A stretch of DNA of 64,000 nt, from positions 186,001-250,000 of the forward strand of contig NZ_CP043762.1 in assembly GCF_008386395.1 (NCBI RefSeq), read 5' to 3'. A program made the translations under genes and the position numbers. This DNA is from Paenibacillus sp. 37. Its GTDB lineage: Bacteria; Bacillota; Bacilli; Paenibacillales; Paenibacillaceae. Positions 36,314 to 45,313 of this stretch are shown in pieces. The stretch's first letter is position 1. Each line of letters begins with the position of its first letter. Under the pieces are notes generated by a model. The model was not told the origin of the DNA and ran no database searches. It worked only from the letters and a program-made list of their open reading frames with translations.

Positions 36314-36949
36314 ATGTAGACCTCACTTCCCAATTTTGAAGTGATTATACTCTGCCAAAAGAAGTGGGGCTATAGGATTAGATGAGATAAGATAAGAGGC
36401 AAGGAGGAAAGAACAACAAAAAGAGATTAGTCCATACTATAAATTCATACCTGTCAACAGCTTGTCCCATTTCTCAAACGTCACAAAAAGCGTCACAACA
36501 TCGAGTAACAATTGATTTTTAGTATTTCCCAAGTCCTTTCAAACACTTTCGAAAACGAATGGAAGTTATCCCACATAGGTCTGTAATGTGTACTAGTATT
36601 TTGCCACTCATTCTAAATTGGGATACGGTAGTTGCTCCGTACTGAGTGTAGATTCCAGCTTCCCAACTCCAAAACACAGATCGTAGAAATACGTCAGAGA
36701 AAAAAGTTTTTACCAAAAGATCACTACCATGACCGAGCTTGAATTTAGCCTGCTAAAGTTTCTTGGTTTCATTGGAAGCTATTTATAATATTGAATTACA
36801 TTGATTATGCATGATATGAGAGTTAGATAAGGTCGAGGCCGAAGAAAGTAGCTGAGTGACACCAACCGTCGGTTGCGTCTAATAACTTTAAACGTCGCAA
36901 CGAGCGTTTACCTTCTCATATACTAAAGAATAGGTTTAACAACGCTCAC
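36314..36949. other. Intergenic region with nested palindromes
   Basis: No gene is supported; the frame at 36519-36716 lacks a ribosome binding site. CAACCGTCGGTTG (36863-36875) overlaps an inverted pair GTTGCG / CGCAAC (36872-36901). The pair lies just downstream of the primase gene. Confidence 0.45.
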
Positions 36950-38275
36950 TCATAAAGTAACTAGACGTCTTGCTTTGGTACGTAAGTCTATTTCAATGGG
37001 TAAAATAGACTGCAATAAGATATCATCGAGTCCCTTCCCCAATTGTGGATCCCAGCACCAAATGACAACTTCAATGCCCTCATCATCTAAAGCTTGCTTT
37101 GCAAACTCTGTCAGATGTTCAAATACGTACTTATTCTTTCCTGCTTCTTTCGTTTCGTCTAAGAGAGCATCCATATCCATAGCAATCACTAGCTTTTGGG
37201 TTCTCCATTGACGAAGGAGGGGGATCACATCCTTGTAAATACCTACGCCAGGTATACCAATTAATAGTTTTTGAAGTATGTTGCTAGATATATAGGATTT
37301 ATGTTCGCCTTCGCTACAAACAACAACATCTGACGCAAGATATTTAGTGACTTCTACTCCTGTCTCCCAGGCTTGAAGTATTGAAGAAGGTGCAATGATG
37401 TTTAATGGTGCTCCAGAGGATGCACCAGCCTTTCTCATTTCATATACATCATCAACATACTCAATGTTAGGAGCAGAAGAAAACCACATGTACTTTTTAT
37501 CATCTCTTCCGGTTGATACACGCAATCTGATCATTTGCCCTCTTGCATTTCGCAAAGGAATAAAGTATTTCCCCGATGCAGAGATAGTCCAGAACCAATC
37601 TCCCTCATGAATGGGATTTCCGCCTTTCCGAAGCCTCTTTGTAAATCCTGGAACGCGCTCTAAAGAGAAGCCTTCACTTAATAATGTACGAATAATTATG
37701 TTCAATTCTTTGTAACTCTTAGGCACTGACCGGAGCCCTATCGCTACAATTTCTTGATCAGAGTATTTTCTTTTAGATCTCCATTCATGGACATGTTCTT
37801 CATATATCGGGCACAAGGAAAGGAATCTGCGGTACACTCGATCACATATTTCATCCGATTGCGGTTTAACCTCTTCAATGAAAGGTCGCACCTGATATTT
37901 GGGAGTTTTATCTTCATCAGAACGCTTAGATTGACCATCTTCATACACAACATTAATTCCCATGATCTCTGCGATTCCTAAGATACAATTAAAAAAGTGT
38001 TTTCTGTCCCATTCTCCGAATTGACTCCAACAATAAAAGGTTATCGCATCTGCACCTTTACAACCACAACCTCCTCCATCAAAGCACTTAAAAATACCTT
38101 TATATTTGGAGATATATGTTTTAGGTCTTTTTTCTGAGCAGTGATTCGGGTTGGGACAATACGTGACCCAAGAAGTGCCTGAACTTTTTACGCTGTAACC
38201 CATTTGTACAGCCAATTCATACGCTGTAACATTTTTGACTTCATCAATCGTTTCTTCACTTATAAATTTAGCCAT
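36950..38275 (-). CDS. Primase-like protein with CHC2 zinc finger and Toprim-like domain, 441 aa
   Basis: Start set at ATG 38275, with AGAGGAG upstream (a GTG one codon earlier is possible). The N-terminus has a DnaG-type zinc-binding region: YCPNPNHCSEKRPKTYIS, then GIFKCFDGGGCGCKGADAI. The middle domain resembles plasmid primases that act on their own origin. A Toprim-like core is suggested by VVVCSEGEHKSY, PGVGIYKD and KLVIAMDMDAL. It probably primes plasmid replication or transferred strands. It lies downstream of the replication genes on the same strand. Confidence 0.8.
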   Translation of the reverse strand: MAKFISEETIDEVKNVTAYELAVQMGYSVKSSGTSWVTYCPNPNHCSEKRPKTYISKYKGIFKCFDGGGCGCKGADAITFYCWSQFGEWDRKHFFNCILGIAEIMGINVVYEDGQSKRSDEDKTPKYQVRPFIEEVKPQSDEICDRVYRRFLSLCPIYEEHVHEWRSKRKYSDQEIVAIGLRSVPKSYKELNIIIRTLLSEGFSLERVPGFTKRLRKGGNPIHEGDWFWTISASGKYFIPLRNARGQMIRLRVSTGRDDKKYMWFSSAPNIEYVDDVYEMRKAGASSGAPLNIIAPSSILQAWETGVEVTKYLASDVVVCSEGEHKSYISSNILQKLLIGIPGVGIYKDVIPLLRQWRTQKLVIAMDMDALLDETKEAGKNKYVFEHLTEFAKQALDDEGIEVVIWCWDPQLGKGLDDILLQSILPIEIDLRTKARRLVTL

Positions 38276-38278
38276 CAC

Positions 38279-38620
38279 AGTTTCTCCTCTTCCCTAAATT
38301 CGTAAAACGACAAAAAAATACACTAACTCTTTCCAATGACCAATACATCCTAAAAAGGAATAGGTATCTCAGCATGAGATAGTTGGTCACTCGAAAGAGA
38401 AGTGCATTGAAATAGAATTGTCCTTTTGCGCAAGCTAGGACTTATAGGCATTAACAGCTGTTGGTATATCTGTATTTTACCATAGCTAATCCTTTTGAGA
38501 AAGCAAATAAAATGATGTGAAGACTGTAGGAGAAACTATTTTTAAATGATCTACTTAATAAAAGATCGATATAGAACCGGGTACATACTCGTCCCATATA
38601 CGTGTAAAGACTTATCAACA
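38279..38620. other. Intergenic region upstream of the primase
   Basis: No gene was seen; it is AT-rich. It leads into the repeat group at 38621. Confidence 0.5.
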
Positions 38621-38915
38621 GATAAATACAGAACTATGGTAATACGAATCTGATAAATACAGGAATAACTAAAAATCAGTCATATGATTACAGAAAATAT
38701 TGGAGAGGAAAATACTTTTGAATATAACTGACTTATGACACTTGGCAATTGTCCACAATACAGAATTTAATCTACTAAGTGACTCTGTATTTATATGAAA
38801 ACTATATGATGATGATACATCTTATCAAACTATCTACAGTATCTTTCTGTATTTCTACGAGGAAAATTATTTCTTTCTGATTAGATTTCAATTTTTATTC
38901 TGTATTTATATGAAC
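38621..38915. repeat. Iteron-like TTCTGTATTTAT repeats
   Basis: Six copies related to TTCTGTATTTATATGAA occur in both orientations: 38621, 38652 and 38754 inverted, and 38783, 38845 and 38898 direct. They lie in an AT-rich gap between the primase and the replication protein, a typical site for secondary origin or partition repeats. Confidence 0.6.
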
Positions 38916-38921
38916 AATGTC

Positions 38922-38955
38922 AAAAAAAACAACGGTTCGTAGTGATCCGTTGTTT
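38922..38955 (-). terminator. Terminator of the 497-aa replication protein gene
   Basis: AAACAACGG pairs with CCGTTGTTT and runs into eight T on the minus strand. Confidence 0.85.
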
Positions 38956-39064
38956 ACCCTCTTCTCTCCCTTAACAATTACAATATAGTCTGTGTCGTAA
39001 GAATTCACAGACATAACTATTTCATCAAAACGAATAGCCCTCTTTTTTTACTGATCAAAGAAGG

Positions 39065-40558
39065 CTAGGCGGTATGCTCTTTAGTTAGAATATGATGTTC
39101 AAGTTTGAAGTCGAGAGGAACATCTGGAATTGTAGTCCAGGCTGGCAACATCTCTATTTTGTTGATCATCCACTCTCGCACTGCTCGTGTTTCATATTCA
39201 TTCTCTAAGCGAATAAGTGCTTGAATCTCAAGTTCTTTATATTTGTCAGGACATTTCCTTAGTGAGAAAGCGTGATTCCTCATCGTTACCGCATCAAGAT
39301 AATACTGTAACTCATTAGATTGAGTATAATCATATAGGCTAAATGCCGGTGGCCTTGTATAACTACCTTCTAAGGATCTGACGGAAGCCAAACAAAGTTT
39401 AGTAAATTCACGTTGGCTGAACATACTTGCTGCAGCTGCAAATTCGTATAATCTATTCTCATCTAATTTACGAGGGCATATAAACTTATATACCCCCGTT
39501 TGCTTCGCGATTTCCAGATAAGTCACCATACCTTTGTGACGCATCTCATCTCTTATGAATTCCATAATATTAATCGGGAACATCCGATTCTTTTCATATA
39601 ATTCCCTGATTTTCTCGATCACATAAACCATATACTTATAACTTTTCCCACGCAGCAAGCGAACTAATTGATAGAAGTCACTTCCATCATTAAGATACTC
39701 AAACTCTCCAATCAAATTTTTAGAGAGGAGATTCTTGAGATGTCTAATAACCCTTCTATATGTCTTTTTGCCTTGCAAGACATCTCTATATTGGGTTCCA
39801 GGAACATATTTGCTTGTATAAGCTTCATTGACGATTACCGTCAATTTTGGTGAGGTGGTCCCTCTTCTAGCCTCGATGTTCCAAGATGTTATGAGTGGCT
39901 TCTGATGTTGTATGGTTGTCGTTGAAAGAAGATGGAGTATATTTTTCAACTCGTACACATGCTTCTTATGGAGCTGTTTTAATATCCCCTTATCTTTATT
40001 GAGCCAGTAAAAGACCTCTTTCTCTTTCTCGTTACCTTGTTTACGAAGCAGATCAAAAACTAACTTTTGCGCAGAAATAGGAAGATCCGTAAAGCCCTTA
40101 GAAAAGACAAAAGGGTTTACGACAACCAGACGACTAATCTTATTCGTATCCGGATTAATAAAGTTTGTAAGAGAAAACTCACTTGTGACGCCAGATAGCT
40201 TTTCTTGAATGAGGCCCAAACGTACAAATTTCTCAAATGCTATGTAAAATTGATCATCGCAACACGGATCTTCATAGAGATCATAAAGCTTTTTATAGAT
40301 TTGGTGTCTTGATACATTTTCAAGCTTACCTTCTGAATTAAAACACACGTGTAGTGTAACCATGAGCATGATGTCTGCTTCTGTCACATGCCACACTAAC
40401 CGGCCAACTCCATTAGAACGTGTTCTAAACTTTTCACTGGTGTGTATCTTTTCGGAGATTGAAAAAAGCGCATCAATAAAACCATCGGTTAGCGCAATAT
40501 CCTTTGATCCGGATTCTTTATCTTTAGGTTGGGTGATTTCAAATACAATCTCAGTCAC
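39065..40558 (-). CDS. Putative plasmid replication protein, 497 aa
   Basis: Start set at GTG 40558, which has AAAGGAGG six bases upstream; the longer frame to 40639 has no site. The protein has two winged-helix-like stretches (ADIMLMVTLHVCFNSEGKLE with RHQIYKKLYDLYEDP, and KVPGTQYRDV-like middle with TYRRVIRHLKNLLSKNLIGE), a basic middle and no ATPase motif. It begins 200 bp from the iteron origin, which supports a role in replication initiation. The family is not certain. Confidence 0.65.
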   Translation of the reverse strand: MTEIVFEITQPKDKESGSKDIALTDGFIDALFSISEKIHTSEKFRTRSNGVGRLVWHVTEADIMLMVTLHVCFNSEGKLENVSRHQIYKKLYDLYEDPCCDDQFYIAFEKFVRLGLIQEKLSGVTSEFSLTNFINPDTNKISRLVVVNPFVFSKGFTDLPISAQKLVFDLLRKQGNEKEKEVFYWLNKDKGILKQLHKKHVYELKNILHLLSTTTIQHQKPLITSWNIEARRGTTSPKLTVIVNEAYTSKYVPGTQYRDVLQGKKTYRRVIRHLKNLLSKNLIGEFEYLNDGSDFYQLVRLLRGKSYKYMVYVIEKIRELYEKNRMFPINIMEFIRDEMRHKGMVTYLEIAKQTGVYKFICPRKLDENRLYEFAAAASMFSQREFTKLCLASVRSLEGSYTRPPAFSLYDYTQSNELQYYLDAVTMRNHAFSLRKCPDKYKELEIQALIRLENEYETRAVREWMINKIEMLPAWTTIPDVPLDFKLEHHILTKEHTA

Positions 40559-40755
40559 GTTGGGCCTCCTTTCTCTATATAAATGGACTCCAATGATGTA
40601 AGTGGTAGAATGGGATTGATCCATCGCTAAAATTCGCAATATAAAAACTAAAACAGCTTTTAAAGAAATTTCTTTGGTCTAGTTAACCATGAAACTTGAC
40701 GCAGTAAGACAATGATTTTCCTCAAGCAGAACCCCTTAAAATGGAGATTCTAATT

Positions 40756-41170
40756 TTATCCACAAGTCTAAGGAATGATTTACCTTTTTACCTAATTCGA
40801 CATTATCATTAACCATCTTTGTTGGTCAATCGGAGTAAAATGTATGATCAATGACGGAGTAGAATGTATACTTCCTTCAATAATACATTCCACTCCCTTA
40901 AGTATACATTCTACTCCCTACAATATACCTTTTACTCCCACCAACATACATTCCACTCCGTTCATTAACATACATTCTACTCCGTGATTCTCGCGAAATA
41001 TATTTTATATTCGACCGAATAATCCACAGTTTTTAAACTTCCATCTCGCTATTTGTGCGTTTCATTCTGGAGGGTAAAAAAACAAGAACAAGAAATAAAC
41101 CATGACGGAGTAAAATGTATGGTTTGTTAGGGAGTAAAATGTATGTTATTTTACGGAGTAGAATGTATGT
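40756..41170. other. Iteron origin of replication (oriV)
   Basis: Ten copies of a 16-17 bp iteron, consensus [CG]GGAGTARAATGTATR, are arranged as two direct (40831, 40855), five inverted (40882, 40902, 40923, 40945, 40969) and three direct (41106, 41130, 41154). A perfect DnaA box TTATCCACA is at 40756-40764, and a one-mismatch box is at 41020-41028. Between the groups lies an AT-rich stretch (41000-41015). It sits between two replication-initiator-like genes, the classic layout of an iteron-controlled plasmid origin. Confidence 0.9.
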
Positions 41171-41235
41171 TGAACATTGGACCAGAAATAAATAGTAAAC
41201 AAAAATTGTACTTAGAGAGCCTGTACCAACAGCTC

Positions 41236-42468
41236 TCAAAGCATTTTTTGGGACGAGTCAAGTTCAATTGCTCCCGTCTTGCCTCGGTGACCCTGAAGCC
41301 ACTCACTTGGTGTAAACTCAATATGGGTAAACTTACGTTTGCTTTTGCACATTTTGAAATCAGAGATGATATCTGCATCCAACAGGTGCGCAAAAGATGT
41401 TTCGATCGTCCGAATGGTCCTCGCACGATTAAAATTCGCATCATTTCCATCTTTCAGAATAATATGATCCATGAGCTGATCCAACGAGAATGACGTAGTC
41501 CCATTCTCAATAGCATCTAAAATATTTAAATAAATCATTCTTGCATAGGAGGTGGGCAACTCATTGTAAATCACCATATTAATGAAAAGATAATTGCCAG
41601 CCAGTAATGAATCATGTAGTACTTCATGGAAAGTTATTACTGCAGCTCGTTCCTTTCCTTCCTCTTCTTGAGTCCGTGCAATCCAGGCTAAACTCTTAAT
41701 CGGTCTATGTTGAATCGTAGCAGAGTAGTATTCAGAGATCGCAGGATCAAAATATTCCTTGTACTCTATCCACGTCGCTGCGATATTTTTTAAACTCTTA
41801 TGAATTAGTTTGTACTCTCCCCCAGAAGGTTTCGTAATCATAGCCTCGGCAAGGTCCTTAAATTCGAACTTGATTTGTTTATTCTTGCCTTGATTCAACC
41901 ACAATTTAAACAGCCCTATTAACACTCTTGTATCATACGTATTTAATAAAGCCCCATTATCATTCTTGTATATCATAGGACGGAAACCACGTCGTTCTAA
42001 CTCCAGGATATCCCCTCCTGTAAGTTTGTTCATCCCGTGAGGTGTTCCACTAAGAAAGAGTCCGCCTTTAATTAAATTTTTCTCTAAGATATGAGAATGC
42101 GAGTTATATTGTTTTCTATATTCCCGTTTCATTTGGATTGCCAGTTCAATCGCTTTGATAATTAAATCATGATGCACCTGTTCTAAGCGATCTGCTTCTG
42201 TAATTTTTTGACCGGAGCTTTGTATCGTTAAGTACCTCTTTAATAGCTCCCTCTCTTTATCTCTATATTTCTCCAATAGGGGTTTCAACTCGTGCAGATT
42301 ACTATTCATAAACCCTTTTGAGATAATCTGCAAGTCGCTCTGAGTAAGACTCTCAATTTTCTCGGAATCTATTCCAACTTTTTGCATGGCAACCGTTTTT
42401 TGAGCAAGGGAAGAAATCTCATTGGATATTAGGTCTTTAAATTTAGACATATCTTTACTCACCTTCAT
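41236..42468 (-). CDS. Iteron-binding replication initiator, 410 aa
   Basis: It starts at ATG 42468 (GGAG upstream); ATG 42450 with GGTGAG is an alternative. The C-terminal half holds two winged-helix domains of the Rep_3/RepA/TrfA type: YDTRVLIGLFKLWLNQGK with FEFKDLAEAM, and LFINMVIYNELPTSYARMIY with RTIRTIETSFAHLLDADII, ending in an FTHIEFTPSEWL wing. Such proteins bind iterons as monomers to open the origin and as dimers to repress it. The iterons lie directly downstream. The N-terminal third is helical. Confidence 0.8.
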   Translation of the reverse strand: MKVSKDMSKFKDLISNEISSLAQKTVAMQKVGIDSEKIESLTQSDLQIISKGFMNSNLHELKPLLEKYRDKERELLKRYLTIQSSGQKITEADRLEQVHHDLIIKAIELAIQMKREYRKQYNSHSHILEKNLIKGGLFLSGTPHGMNKLTGGDILELERRGFRPMIYKNDNGALLNTYDTRVLIGLFKLWLNQGKNKQIKFEFKDLAEAMITKPSGGEYKLIHKSLKNIAATWIEYKEYFDPAISEYYSATIQHRPIKSLAWIARTQEEEGKERAAVITFHEVLHDSLLAGNYLFINMVIYNELPTSYARMIYLNILDAIENGTTSFSLDQLMDHIILKDGNDANFNRARTIRTIETSFAHLLDADIISDFKMCKSKRKFTHIEFTPSEWLQGHRGKTGAIELDSSQKML

Positions 42469-42626
42469 TCCGCAGAATTCTCCTTTGTATTGTAATAGCT
42501 CGGCAGCATTAAGTCTATTATCCGAATCTTTAATAGGTTAAAACCCTACAACCTTGGTGCTGTCGACCAAATTACATAATTCGCAAGATTTACCTAAGAT
42601 TCATGGCACAAAACATTGTGATTATG

Positions 42627-42649
42627 AAAAAACCTGGCTGAATGCCAGG
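42627..42649 (-). terminator. Terminator after 42668
   Basis: CCTGGC pairs with GCCAGG and is followed by six T on the minus strand. Confidence 0.8.
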
Positions 42650-42667
42650 AAAGTGGGGACACTTCTA

Positions 42668-42934
42668 TTAGTTCAATACATCTTTATAATATGTAAGAAG
42701 ATGGTCATTCGCTCGTTTCCATTCCAAATCATCCACAATGTCATGTAGCTCAGACGATGCACCTTCGGTTTCGACTACTTTAAAAAGGTTATATGATGTA
42801 TCACTTGTGCTTGCTGCCACGTAACCTTGTTCCTCAATATAAAACATCTTCAGATACTTAAGCTTCGTTCTAGTATCCAATTTATCGCTAATAATAATTA
42901 AATCAACCGGAAAGTTCTCAAAATTACCACTCAT
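42668..42934 (-). CDS. Hypothetical protein, 88 aa
   Basis: An acidic soluble protein (VDLIIISDKLDTRTKLKYLK, VETEGASSELHDIVDDLEWK) starts at ATG with a weak GGGGACTG site and ends at its own terminator. No motif was seen. Its place between the initiator and the transfer genes suggests a plasmid maintenance accessory. Confidence 0.6.
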   Translation of the reverse strand: MSGNFENFPVDLIIISDKLDTRTKLKYLKMFYIEEQGYVAASTSDTSYNLFKVVETEGASSELHDIVDDLEWKRANDHLLTYYKDVLN

Positions 42935-43120
42935 CTTCTTCAGTCCCCGTTCTAATTTATTTATATAGTTCAGCTTGTATCTACATTATTAAAAGTAATA
43001 ATTATCAAATCATAACAATTATATTCACACTCTAAATAAATGAATATAAGTTGTCAACTAAAACCATCAGGTTATGAAAAAGCAATTATTTGTCTTTGAA
43101 GACACCCTATCTCGCCTATA

Positions 43121-44266
43121 TTAAATATCGTCATCATCTTCAATATCTGGTTGCAAATTTGAATAATACTCCGAAGCCGTCATCCCCTTGTATCCTGCTT
43201 TCAAATACGGTATGGAAACACCGATCAAAGAATCCTTTTCCATATGGTAATTGATAAACGTTTCTGGTCCAATGCCAGAAAGTAAACGTTCATCCGTAGT
43301 GTAGCGAACCTCGACACTTGGCATATACTTTCGTTGCAATTCAGAAAGAAACTTAACCCGGCTATCTCCATCCACAATCATAATAACCCGGGTTGGTCTT
43401 TGATGTTCGGGTAAGAACGTGAACGCGAGTTCCATACGCTGAAATCTCGTAATGACTTTGTTGATCCAGTCTCGAGATGGACGAAATACCTCTATCCAGA
43501 ACAATTTAAAATCATTTATATCTTTAATGACTCTAAAGGAGGCATAAGGATAATGATTAGACTGGGCATTGGGGATTTTGATAGGCGGACGTCTGGTCCA
43601 TTCAACCAAGCGGTCAATCCGCACCAATTCGCTATACAATTCATTTGCCGCTAAATCCAGAAAGAAAATATCCATAGATGGAGATCGCCCAGGTGGGAAA
43701 ACGATCGGTTGGAGCCAGAACTTGTCTGGAAGTCTCTTTTGGAAAATAAGTTCAGCTGCTTGTGCGCTTGCTTTAGTTAAAGCATATACTTGAGGCTTTT
43801 TACGCTGCTGAGCACCAGTTAAAGGTGAAACCCATGAAAAGGCACATATAACTCCATTCTTCCTGCACTTTTTAATGAAATCAACCGTACTCCGATCATC
43901 TTCTTGACCTGGATTTAAGGATCTGTGTATCTGACTTCTTGTTGCTATTTTAATAGTAGAAAGCAGATCAAGTAGTTTAACTTCTTTTTCAGTGAAATGG
44001 CCATCTGATAACCTCGTTTCTAACCAGTACTGACCATTTCGTATCCCTTCATTTGCTTTAATGAAGACTTGCTGTGCATACGGATCGCTAAATAATCCAA
44101 ACTCAGATCCGTCTGGCAGTAACATTTCTCCAATGTCTCCTGGGGAATCCTGGCCATAAGGATTCATTTCTGGAGGTACTGTCTGGAATAATGAAGCAGG
44201 ATGTTGCTTCGCATGCAAATCAGATCCAGATTGTTCAAATTGAAGAACTCTTGAATTTGTAACCAT
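43121..44266 (-). CDS. Replic_Relax family protein, 381 aa
   Basis: The ATG overlaps the stop of the S1-protein gene (TAATG). A winged-helix N-terminal part (EKEVKLLDLLSTIKIATRSQ, YALTKASAQAAELI) leads into the replication-relaxation type body, with conserved-looking VFRPSRDWINKVITRFQRME and RPTRVIMIVDGD. Proteins of this family are encoded beside conjugation and replication genes of Gram-positive plasmids and are thought to act in plasmid DNA processing. No separate relaxase is seen in the window, so this protein or an outside gene must supply that activity. Confidence 0.75.
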   Translation of the reverse strand: MVTNSRVLQFEQSGSDLHAKQHPASLFQTVPPEMNPYGQDSPGDIGEMLLPDGSEFGLFSDPYAQQVFIKANEGIRNGQYWLETRLSDGHFTEKEVKLLDLLSTIKIATRSQIHRSLNPGQEDDRSTVDFIKKCRKNGVICAFSWVSPLTGAQQRKKPQVYALTKASAQAAELIFQKRLPDKFWLQPIVFPPGRSPSMDIFFLDLAANELYSELVRIDRLVEWTRRPPIKIPNAQSNHYPYASFRVIKDINDFKLFWIEVFRPSRDWINKVITRFQRMELAFTFLPEHQRPTRVIMIVDGDSRVKFLSELQRKYMPSVEVRYTTDERLLSGIGPETFINYHMEKDSLIGVSIPYLKAGYKGMTASEYYSNLQPDIEDDDDI

Positions 44267-45144
44267 TAGTGTATCACACGAACGCCGCGTCTATTTCCAG
44301 CATTGATGGATCTCTGAGGAAGGATAGTGATGGCCTTAATTCGTCTATCCCGGTGATTAATCTCGAGGATTTTAACGGTTACTTTTTTCCCTTTCTTCAA
44401 CACATCCGGATTCGCGTTTGGTGGGAAGTTCGTGCGAACAGTTAAACCAGATACACCAACAAGCTCCAAAAACACACCATGCTCTGGGTGAATTTTAGTA
44501 ATAACCGCTGTGTATGATCCGCCTTCTTTGTAGTCGCCAATTTGTCCCCATGGATCTCTCGATAGAACTTTCGCGTTGACTTCAAGAAGCCCACTTGGGT
44601 TTTCCTCTGTAGGAGCTTCGAGTTTCGTAATTTTAATATCGAGAGTATCACCGATCTCGAATTCGCTTCGCATATCTTCAATATAAGAGTAACTAACTTC
44701 CTCACTGTTCATCACGACTGGAACACCTTCAACGAGTAGATACAGGCGAGACATATCAATACCACGAATAAATCCGACCATAACTTGTCCTACTTTAGCA
44801 GACTTCCAAAAACGCCTTGCAGAAACCTCAAGTGCTTGAATCCGATCAGCTAAAAACCAATGGCCCTCGATATCCACCGTCTCTACAACAAATTCGAATT
44901 CTTTTCCCAGAAAATGATGAAGTCCTTTGAATTCGTAATTATCAATCCGGGACTTAGGAAGATAACCAAAAACTCCTTTGTAGTTGAGTTTTAACATTTC
45001 TTCCTTTTTGTCACCCAAACTCAATGTTTCTAATCCGATAGCTTCAGCATAAAGAACTTGTTTCACACGCTGCGATTCTTTAATATCAGCCCATCCTAGT
45101 TTTTCATCCCCAACATTATCAAAGCGTTGTTCAATTTGGCGCAT
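44266..45144 (-). CDS. S1-type RNA-binding protein, 292 aa
   Basis: The ATG has GAGGGG. The protein contains three S1/OB-like segments. The first has NYKGVFGYLPKSRID, the second KVGQVMVGFIRGIDMSRLYLLVEGV, and the C-terminal one is the clearest: YKEGGSYTAVITKIHPEHGV, LVGVSGLTVRTNFPP, LKKGKKVTVKILEINHRDRR. S1 domains bind single-stranded RNA. It is the first gene after its own promoter and leader terminator (45201-45310) and is coupled to the Replic_Relax gene. This makes it a candidate regulator of the five leader terminators, which is inference. Confidence 0.8.
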   Translation of the reverse strand: MRQIEQRFDNVGDEKLGWADIKESQRVKQVLYAEAIGLETLSLGDKKEEMLKLNYKGVFGYLPKSRIDNYEFKGLHHFLGKEFEFVVETVDIEGHWFLADRIQALEVSARRFWKSAKVGQVMVGFIRGIDMSRLYLLVEGVPVVMNSEEVSYSYIEDMRSEFEIGDTLDIKITKLEAPTEENPSGLLEVNAKVLSRDPWGQIGDYKEGGSYTAVITKIHPEHGVFLELVGVSGLTVRTNFPPNANPDVLKKGKKVTVKILEINHRDRRIKAITILPQRSINAGNRRGVRVIH

Positions 45145-45200
45145 AGTTACCCCTCAGCTTTCCTAATCTATTTGAGAATATACATGTTCGCCCGGAAAAC

Positions 45201-45310
45201 AAAAAAAGAAGCACCTCGTACACATGTCGATGACATGTGTGCGAGGTGCTTCCCCGATCCGAACTTATTCAATTACTTATAATAGTAATGACAATCTTCC
45301 ATATTGTCAA
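45201..45310 (-). promoter_or_regulatory. Leader unit L1 (promoter plus leader terminator) before the S1 gene
   Basis: On the minus strand TTGACA (45305-45310), 17 bases, TACTAT (45282-45287) form a promoter just after the VirD4 stop codon. The transcript passes AATTGAATA and GGGGAAGCACC and then folds into a 20-bp-class hairpin (45208-45252) with a T7 tract, all upstream of the S1 start at 45144. The hairpin therefore ends both virD4 readthrough and most transcripts from this promoter unless overridden. Confidence 0.85.
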
Positions 45311-45313
45311 CTA

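Noticed and set aside
36519..36716. 65-codon minus-strand frame
   Set aside because: TTG start without a ribosome binding site; no recognisable features.
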